Source: Periconia sp. R9002 (taxonomy: Eukaryota; Ascomycota; Dothideomycetes; Pleosporales; Periconiaceae). Taken from it: a stretch of 63,374 bases of DNA. The DNA is taken from the NCBI GenBank assembly GCA_023627715.1, contig JAMAHW010000134.1:1-63374 (forward strand), given 5' to 3'. How positions within the stretch are numbered: the first letter of the stretch is position 1; every line of letters starts with the position of its first letter. The translations under genes and the position numbers were made by a program. Below, one piece after another: positions 56,874-63,374 of this stretch. Under the pieces are notes generated by a model. The model did not search any database and was not told the DNA's origin. It saw only the letters and a program-made list of their open reading frames with translations.

Positions 56874-59027
56874 ATGGAAACGAATCAAAATGACGAGCTG
56901 TACCCCATTGCCGTCCTCATCGATGAGCTGAAGCACGATGATGTGATGCTGCGGTTGAATGCCATCCACCGCCTGAACACAATAGCTCTGGCTCTGGGCC
57001 CGGACCGGACGAGGGAGGAATTGATACCTTTTCTGGACGGTATGTCATGCTGTATTGTCACGTCTATTCAGACAGGATGCTGATTGGGAAACAGAGTCAG
57101 TTGAGGACGAGGACGAAGTGCTTACTGCACTCAGCGAGGAGTTGGGCAAATTCGTCGACTACGTCGGAGGTCCTGAATACGGACATGTGCTCCTCTCGCC
57201 CTTGGAGAATCTCGCGGCCATAGAAGAACCGCTTGTCCGAGAGAAGGTGCGCGTTCGCAATTCCTTTAACTACATGTGTTTGTGTTGACCCGTGCCAGGC
57301 TGTCGAGTCTCTTAACAAAATCTGCGAGGAATTGTCCCAGGGACAGGTCGAGGAATACTTCATCCCTCTAGTCACGCGCTTGTCCAAGGCAGATTGGTTT
57401 ACCTCAAAAATCTCCGCGACCGGCCTATATTGCACACCCTACGTTCGCGCTTCCCCGCCATCGCAAGAAGCCCTCAGGCAGCATTACAGCCAGCTGGTAC
57501 ACGATGATACCCCCATGGTGCGACGACAGGCAGCAAACAATCTGGCAAAATTCATAAAATGCCAGCCGCCTTCCATCGTCATTGACGAGATGATTGCTCT
57601 TTTCCAGCACCTTGCTGCCGATGATCAGGACAGCGTCCGACTGCTCACGGTGGATATTTTGATTGCGATCGCCGAGGCAGTGCCCAAGGAGCAACAATCG
57701 AGCCACGGTGTGCTGCTCACAGCTCTGCGCAGCTTGTTTGAGGACAAGAGTTGGAGAGTGCGATACATGGTTGCGGATCGCTTTGAGAAGGTGCGTGCGT
57801 ATTGATTTTGGCCGAGACCTTCGACTGACTCGGGATTAGATTGCGAAAGCCGTCGACGAGGAGGTTGTTAACCGCGACCTGGTGCCCGCTTTTGTGAAGC
57901 TGCTGAAGGATACGGAAGCCGAGGTGCGAAGCGCCATTGCAGGACAGATTCCAGGTGAGTCGGTTGTGGAGACAGGGTTCTGGGAGATGCGCTAACAGGA
58001 AAAAAGGTTTCTGTGCCCTGCTCGAACGAGAAACCCTCCTTCACGAGGTCATGCCGAGCATTGAAGAACTAGTCTCAGACCAGTCGCAACACGTCAGGGC
58101 GGCGCTTGGTACCCAGATTAGCGGTTTGGCTCCGATACTCGGAAAAGACGAGACCATTTCACATCTCCTTCCCATGTTCCTCCAAATGCTCAAAGACGAA
58201 TTCCCCGATGTGCGATTGAACATCATCTCAAAATTGGAATCAGTCAACAATGGTACGTCATTGGTTTTTGTCGAAATTGGATTATACTAATTCGCGAATA
58301 GTTATTGGCATTGAGCTTCTATCCCAATCCCTCCTCCCCGCAATTGTTCAACTCGCTGAAGACAAGCAATGGCGCGTGCGCCTGGCCATTATCGAATACG
58401 TCCCTCTCCTCGCCTCGCAGCTCGGTGTTAAATTCTTCGACGAGAAGCTCAGCAGTCTCTGCATGAGCTGGCTAGGCGACACTGTTTTCTCTATCCGTGA
58501 AGCGTCAACGCAAAACTTGAAGAAGCTCACCGAGGTGTTTGGCGTAGAGTGGGCCAACGAGGCCATTGTACCCAAGGTTATGGCTATGGGCCAGCACCCC
58601 AACTACCTTTACCGAATGACCACATGCTTTGCCGTTTCGGTATGAGGCCCAGGTCCTATCTGGTCTTTTCGAAAATTCACTAACACCACGATAGACTCTT
58701 GCTCCCGCGCTTTCCTTAGACGTCATCGAAACATCCATTCTCCCCATGATGGACAAACTCGTAAACGACGATATCCCCAACATTCGCTTCAACGTCGCCA
58801 AATCCTATGCGATTTTGATTGACACGCTCAAGCAGTTGCCCGAGCAAGGCACCGTGCTGGCACTGCAGAAGGCCGGCACGCCCGGACAGGGATGCGCCAA
58901 GGGACAGGATTTGATTGTGAAGAGCATTCTGCCCAACCTGGAGAAGCTACAGCAGGATGACGACGTGGATGTGCGGTATTTTGCGACGACGGCAGCCCAA
59001 GGCTACAGCGATGCAATGCAGACGTAG
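56874..59027 (+). CDS. TPD3: Protein phosphatase 2A regulatory (scaffold) subunit A
   Basis: Scaffold that joins the PP2A catalytic subunit to its regulatory B subunits. Seven exons, 56,874-57,039, 57,095-57,246, 57,299-57,790, 57,840-57,954, 58,007-58,252, 58,302-58,639 and 58,695-59,027, total 613 residues, close to the 585-640 usual for fungi. It starts [27 protein letters not shown], the typical first HEAT repeat, and continues as HEAT repeats throughout ([50 protein letters not shown]). The C-terminal insert [13 protein letters not shown] and the end [19 protein letters not shown] are fungal in style. All introns are 49-62 nt, GT-AG. Essential in most fungi. Confidence 0.96.
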
Positions 59028-59779
59028 GAGGATGCATTGAAGGGGACTCGGACACGCACTGAGATCGAGGGGGATGGGATCAGCATTGTTTTGTCGTTTG
59101 ATGAGGAGCAGGGGGAGGAGGGGTGGTGTAATGAAATGAAATATACGGGCAACCCTTTTACAAAAAAAGATGAAAAGCCTAGGCTTGGTTTGAGTAGGAC
59201 AGGCAGACGGATGGATGGATGGATGGATGAATAGGTGTGCGTTGTGGGTGGAGAGGCAGGCAGGCAGGACTGTATTAGATAAAGGGTCGATTGATGAACG
59301 CACGACGGACGAACCAACGACGACGACGACGCTGCCGATTTACTCAAGAGAGAAAAGAGGATTAAAGAACCACCCCCCAGCATCAACCAACCCAACCCAA
59401 ACACCATCCACACACAGGTCTTGTTCTGTTACACCTTTTTTTTAGAATTCAATTTTTTTGACGAACGTTATGATTTATCTTCCCTCCGCCCTTTTTTGGT
59501 GATGTGTTGAAGGAGAAGTGTGTCTGTCTACATACCCCCCTAAACCTGCGTGTGTTGTGTTTGGATGAAAAAAGGTGGGGGAAATCACGGCGTCAAGTTG
59601 TGCTTTGCAATATACATATATACATATATATATATACGATGTCATTGTGATTTTGTGGTTTTGAAAGGGTTTGTAGGAATCGAATTCGTATGTACCTATC
59701 TAAGGTAGGTATGTCCCCCTTTTCACCTCATCGCATCTCATCCATTCAACATCTCCGTTCACAGCTTCGCCTTATCTAG
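59028..59779. other. Convergent 3' intergenic region
   Basis: About 750 bp between the convergent PP2A subunit and glutaredoxin genes. It contains (GATG)n at about 59,210-59,228, short GACGAC runs near 59,320, and (ATATAC)n near 59,611-59,636. No gene seen. Confidence 0.6.
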
Positions 59780-60181
59780 TCAAACGGCCCCGGCATCCTT
59801 GAGCAGCGTCTTCAAATCGCCCTTCTTGGCCTGCAAGTCCGAGTTGCCGCCAATGTGTTGCTTGCCGATGAAGATGTTGGGCACGGTGCGCTGGCCCGTC
59901 AGCTCGCCGAGCGTGGATTGGATTTCGGAGCCGTCGTCTACCACAGTTGTCAGCACTGTCACCCCTCCTATCCAAAAGAGAAGAAGGGAAGGAAGTAAGG
60001 GGAGGTGTTGGGTGGGGGGGAAATAATACGCACCAACCTGATCCAACTCAATGGCATAAAACTTGGCCCCGCTGTCCGACAACAGCTGCTTGGCCTCGCG
60101 GCAGTACGGGCAGTACGACTTGGAGAAGACGGCGACGGGGTTCTCGTCGATGATGGATTGGATCTTGGTCTTGGTGGCCAT
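59780..60181 (-). CDS. Dithiol glutaredoxin (CPYC)
   Basis: Small thiol oxidoreductase using glutathione to reduce disulphides and protein-glutathione mixed disulphides. Two exons, 60,181-60,034 and 59,937-59,780, joined across a 96-nt intron (GTGCGT..GTAG), give 101 residues. The active site is CPYC at residues 24-27 in VFSKSYCPYC. The glutathione-binding TVPNIFIG (cis-Pro) and GGNSDL motifs follow. No targeting peptide is visible from this start, so it is cytosolic as modelled. It is the GRX1/GRX2 class, not the monothiol CGFS class. The intron splits the conserved Q-V-D-D turn and the junction restores it exactly. Confidence 0.95.
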   Translation of the reverse strand: MATKTKIQSIIDENPVAVFSKSYCPYCREAKQLLSDSGAKFYAIELDQVGAYYFPPTQHLPLLPSLLLFWIGGVTVLTTVVDDGSEIQSTLGELTGQRTVPNIFIGKQHIGGNSDLQAKKGDLKTLLKDAGAV

Positions 60182-61360
60182 GATGGAGGTGGGGCTGCGT
60201 GGGGCGCGCGCGGTGAAGAGGGTGCGGAGGAATTGTATTTTGGCGGTTGGTGAAGGGTCTAGGGTTGGTGGTTAGGTGGTGCGGGGTTGGATGGAGGTAA
60301 GAGGGGTGGGATGAATAGAGGGGATGTGAGGTACGTACCTAGGTGGGGTGTGTTCGTGCGTGTGTGTGTTGGGGAGGTGAGGGTAGATGGATGGTGGTGA
60401 AGTGAGATGGGTGGTATATATAGAGGGTAGATGGGGATTGTGATTTGAAATAGTACAGTAGGAGTTACAAGCCACGCGCGCGCCCCGCAGCGATGAAGTA
60501 ACTAAAGGTGGATGGGATTGATTAGGAAACACACATGGTGAAAGAGAGGCAAATGATGCAATCTACACTACTTACCTCATCCGCTTATGAAAGCTACACT
60601 ACTTACTAAACTGCGCTACTTAGATAAGCTCTACACTACTTACAGAATGTCTCGGCGCCCGGGCAATCAATAGACCGGTTTAGGACGACATGCCTCCGGA
60701 CGGTCGGTGATGGCATCAATCTGATAAAGAAAGGACCCGGCATTATTACTGCAAGAAGCCATGCGATGCGATGCCATGCGGACATCATCATCATCATCAT
60801 CAGCAGCAGCTAAGTGACTAACAAGGGGTAGTTGCATGACGCTGCCTCCTTTCGTCAGGGTCCTTTTTAGCAGCAGTGGATGTTTTGGATAACGAACGCA
60901 TGTTGCTGTTTTGATGGTTGCCCATGCGAACTATGTGTGTACGTGCTGCACACCTGTCAACACCCCAATGAACTTTATCTCCTTTTCCGTTGCCATGCTG
61001 GAGCGTCTCGTATCCCATCAACCAAAGAAAAGGCATGTTATTATATAACTCCTTACACAACACGCCACGCCGAGCAGATAATTTGAGAGCAGAGCAGGCC
61101 GCAGCTTCCGCGCTTCCGAGACTCGGGGCTCCGCGACTTTCCTTCGACCACCTCACACCACCCATACACACTCCCGTCTTCACTCAACACATCTCCTCGC
61201 TTCATCGCATTCCACCGCTTCACGCCCTCTCCATTCTTACCCATCGCCGTCCCATGGTCCCCTCCAGCTGGTAGTTTCTTCGCCTGTACATGCGCGCCGC
61301 CGTGCGCTTCCCACCCACCATCCCCGGCACCACAACCACCACCATCTCTACTCCGCCGCC
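60182..61360. promoter_or_regulatory. Divergent promoter region between glutaredoxin and LMBR1 genes
   Basis: About 1.2 kb. CTACACTACTTAC occurs exactly three times (60,563-60,575, 60,594-60,606, 60,631-60,643), with a related GCGCTACTTAG between. A TCA/GCA triplet run lies at about 60,784-60,810. The C-rich stretch before 61,361 may be the LMBR1 leader. No coding frame is convincing. Confidence 0.55.
60563..60643 (+). repeat. Three direct copies of a 13-bp motif
   Basis: CTACACTACTTAC is repeated exactly at 60,563, 60,594 and 60,631 (spacing 31 and 37 bp), with the fourth, imperfect CTGCGCTACTTAG at 60,611. The interspersed DNA is not repeated, which favours a binding-site array over a simple tandem duplication. 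Position is about 380-460 bp upstream of the glutaredoxin start and 720 bp upstream of the LMBR1 start. Confidence 0.7.
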
Positions 61361-63374
61361 ATGGGCTCCTCACCTGCCGGCTCGACCGCCTTCTTCACCC
61401 TCGCCCTGCTCTCCATATGCGGCGCCGTGCTCCTGCTGCTGCGATACTACCTCCCCCTCCGAAGAACCCCCGCATACGTCACCGTCCCCGTCTTCCTGAC
61501 CGTCGTCCTCCCCGCCAGCATCATCCTCCTCGTCCCCATCGACCTCGCCAGCAGCGCCGGCACCGACACCGACGGCAACCGCGGCATCTGGCTTTCCGAG
61601 AGAGTCGTCTACAAATCCTGGCGCGTCACCTACTGGCTTACTTTCTTCCTCACATGGGCCGTCCTGCCGCTGCTGGGCGAGTACGTCGACAGCGGGTACC
61701 GCGAACCCCGCGCCCGCCTCATCTACAGTCTGCGGAGCAACGGTCGCTACTGGGCTATCATGGCTGCGACGGGCATCGTGGGCTTCGTTTATTTTGTGTG
61801 GAATAACGGGTTTCACTGGAATGTGCTCAAGTCCACCGCCATGGCGCTGGCGTACGCTTGGGCCTTGATTTTGGCTATATATTTGATGGGCCATGGCCTG
61901 GTCGCCTTCCCGCGCAGCATGTATCGGTATGCGAGCATCAGTGGGAGGCTGAAGAGGCTGCAAGCGCATGCGCCCAAGATTCACGACAAGTTGACCGAGA
62001 GTCTGGATAAGCTGGATCAGTGCGAGTACCAGGTAATGCAGCTGAAGCAGCGCAAGAACGGCATGACGCGCGAGTTTCAGGAATGGGTCGACGAATTGGC
62101 GGAGAAGAGCAGCTTGCCCGAAAATAGGGCAAACATCGTGGGACGCACGACGGCGACGGCGACGGTGCCGACGGTGGTTACAGAACGCTATCTTGCGGAT
62201 TTGACGAGGAAATGGAAGAGAGCACGACACGCGAAACTGAGGTTCGAAAACGAGTGGGATCGGTTGGTTCACAACGCCCTCAAGACGCAGGCGATATTAG
62301 ATGCAAAAGCCAGCCAAAGACTGGAATTCAGAGACTCGCAGTTCCAAACGCAACGGGGGAGTTCATTCATACACCGTCTCACGATGCTTACCCCCTATAC
62401 CCGCTACCACCTTCATGTGCACGTCATCCCAACCTTCTGCTACACCGCATGGGTCGTCACCTCGTTCGCCTCTCTCGCCGTCGTCTGGTCCGAATGCATC
62501 GGCAAGCTCGAACCCAAGCTCTCCGTCATCGGCCTCACCGTGGTCCACCATCCAGGCTCTTCGCGCAACCAGATCGGCTTCGGTGGCCAGGTCACAGCCG
62601 CCTTGTGGCTCTGCTACATGTGCACCTGCGCGCTCTTCTCCCTAACCGAAGTCAAGATCTGGGGGAACCGCGCCCTCGTGCGCCGCAACACGTACCAAGA
62701 ATCCGCCACATGGTACGCGTTGCAATGCGCCAAACTCACCGTCCCTCTCGCCTACAACTTCTCCACCTTCATGCCGCCCGTGCTCCTCAAAGCAACCAGC
62801 TTCTACAAGCTGCTGGGCCAGTACGTCAATGTGACGGCCGTCATGGGCGGGTTTTCGGCGTACTTCCCCACCTTCATCCTCGTCCCGGTCCTGGCGACGG
62901 CGTTTGGCTTGTACAAGAAGGTCCGCAACGTCAGCGGGTTCGGCGACCTTCTCGAGGACGAGAGCGACGAGGCCGACGACGCGGCCGGCACGGGCGGATG
63001 GCGCGAGGGCCGCGCCCTCATCGAGCGCGAAGTCCAAAGCGCAAGCGGCAACGTCCTGGGTCTCTCGCAGCGCTCATCCGTCGACCACCAGCAGCAGCGC
63101 TACACGGACGACCCCAGCATAGGCGGCACCGGCGCCGTGGCGGGAGCAATAAACGCAAGCAGCAGCAGCGCAGCTTCGAGCGCACGCTCCAGCAACAACC
63201 GTCGACAGCACGAGCGCAGACGGCCCCTCATCGACGTCGACGACGACGACGAGGACTCGGGGAACTTTTTTGAGAATTTTGGAGTCAGGGTGAAGAATAC
63301 GTTTGAGACTGCCGATTTTTCGTTTTCGAGGCCGAGGTGGCTTGGTGGTGATGAGGAGGGTGATGATAGGGGTG
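61361..63374 (+). CDS. LMBR1 domain-containing membrane protein (3' end outside window)
   Basis: An uninterrupted frame from ATG 61,361 to the window edge, 671 codons with no stop, so the gene is truncated by the window. It starts with hydrophobic segments (FFTLALLSICGAVLLLLRYY, then VFLTVVLPASIILLVPIDLAS) and has WLTFFLTWAVLPLLGEY, IMAATGIVGFVYFVW, and a long helical charged segment at about 205-310 (KLTESLDKLDQCEYQVMQLKQRK). Several more membrane segments follow (for example FCYTAWVVTSFASLAVVW), then an acidic, Ser/Asn-rich tail. This is the layout of fungal LMBR1-like proteins of about 650-750 residues, multi-pass proteins of unknown biochemical role. The start is supported by the GCCGCCATGG context and the first membrane segment. 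Confidence 0.93.
   Translation, partial: MGSSPAGSTAFFTLALLSICGAVLLLLRYYLPLRRTPAYVTVPVFLTVVLPASIILLVPIDLASSAGTDTDGNRGIWLSERVVYKSWRVTYWLTFFLTWAVLPLLGEYVDSGYREPRARLIYSLRSNGRYWAIMAATGIVGFVYFVWNNGFHWNVLKSTAMALAYAWALILAIYLMGHGLVAFPRSMYRYASISGRLKRLQAHAPKIHDKLTESLDKLDQCEYQVMQLKQRKNGMTREFQEWVDELAEKSSLPENRANIVGRTTATATVPTVVTERYLADLTRKWKRARHAKLRFENEWDRLVHNALKTQAILDAKASQRLEFRDSQFQTQRGSSFIHRLTMLTPYTRYHLHVHVIPTFCYTAWVVTSFASLAVVWSECIGKLEPKLSVIGLTVVHHPGSSRNQIGFGGQVTAALWLCYMCTCALFSLTEVKIWGNRALVRRNTYQESATWYALQCAKLTVPLAYNFSTFMPPVLLKATSFYKLLGQYVNVTAVMGGFSAYFPTFILVPVLATAFGLYKKVRNVSGFGDLLEDESDEADDAAGTGGWREGRALIEREVQSASGNVLGLSQRSSVDHQQQRYTDDPSIGGTGAVAGAINASSSSAASSARSSNNRRQHERRRPLIDVDDDDEDSGNFFENFGVRVKNTFETADFSFSRPRWLGGDEEGDDRG

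Noticed and set aside
61370..62272. 300-codon minus-strand frame
   Set aside because: Antisense to the LMBR1 gene, whose plus-strand frame is open for 671 codons with membrane segments in the right order.
62212..63273. 353-codon plus-strand frame rich in Arg, Pro and His
   Set aside because: An out-of-phase shadow of the LMBR1 frame in GC-rich DNA.
1..63374. tRNA, rRNA and CRISPR features
   Set aside because: I looked for tRNA T-arm signatures, rRNA-like blocks and regularly spaced repeats and found none I could support. CRISPR arrays are not expected in a fungal genome.

Overview
This window is genomic DNA of a filamentous ascomycete (Pezizomycotina). Its genes carry 45-180 nt introns with GTRNGY donors and CTRAC branch points. 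Families restricted to or typical of these fungi are present: PacC, DUF3074, LMBR1, wax-synthase-like MBOAT, tannase/feruloyl esterase, a STAND NTPase with a fungal N-terminal domain, and a Zn2Cys6 regulator. The left 10.8 kb shows repeat-induced point mutation (RIP): very AT-rich, with TAG stops in coding frames and only transitions between paired LTRs. I cannot name the genus.

Region 1, 1-10,800, is a retrotransposon graveyard. A complete Ty3/gypsy chromovirus on the minus strand (1146-7923) has two 396-bp LTRs and a perfect 5-bp target duplication. It lies inside the Gag region of an older minus-strand element (1-1145 plus 7924 to about 8400). To the right is the 3' end of a third, plus-strand chromovirus (about 8830-10646). 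Base composition changes sharply near 10,800.

Region 2, 10,800-14,850, is a thin transition zone. It holds a phosphotransferase-like pseudogene whose stops look like CAG-to-TAG changes, a 30-bp perfect palindrome and one small hypothetical gene.

Region 3, 14,850-31,620, is conserved housekeeping and regulation: an FSH serine hydrolase, the pH regulator pacC, a DUF3074/coiled-coil protein, a sterol O-acyltransferase (ARE) and AP-1 gamma-adaptin (APL4).

Region 4, 31,900-53,000, looks accessory. It contains a wax-synthase-like acyltransferase with an in-frame stop, a secreted Cys/Thr/Pro-rich protein, a kinase-ankyrin protein, an FSP1/AIF-like oxidoreductase, a frameshifted small gene, a secreted tannase/feruloyl esterase, a NACHT STAND protein, a Zn2Cys6 factor and a decayed reading frame. 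The kinase-ankyrin, STAND and Zn2Cys6 genes are the best candidates for a fungal recognition/response module, but nothing in the sequence proves they work together.

Region 5, 54,120-63,374, returns to conserved genes: an LAT-type amino acid permease divergent from the PP2A scaffold subunit, a dithiol glutaredoxin, and an LMBR1 membrane protein that runs off the window.

Exon boundaries were worked out by hand from splice signals, frame continuity and family conservation. No alignment was run.
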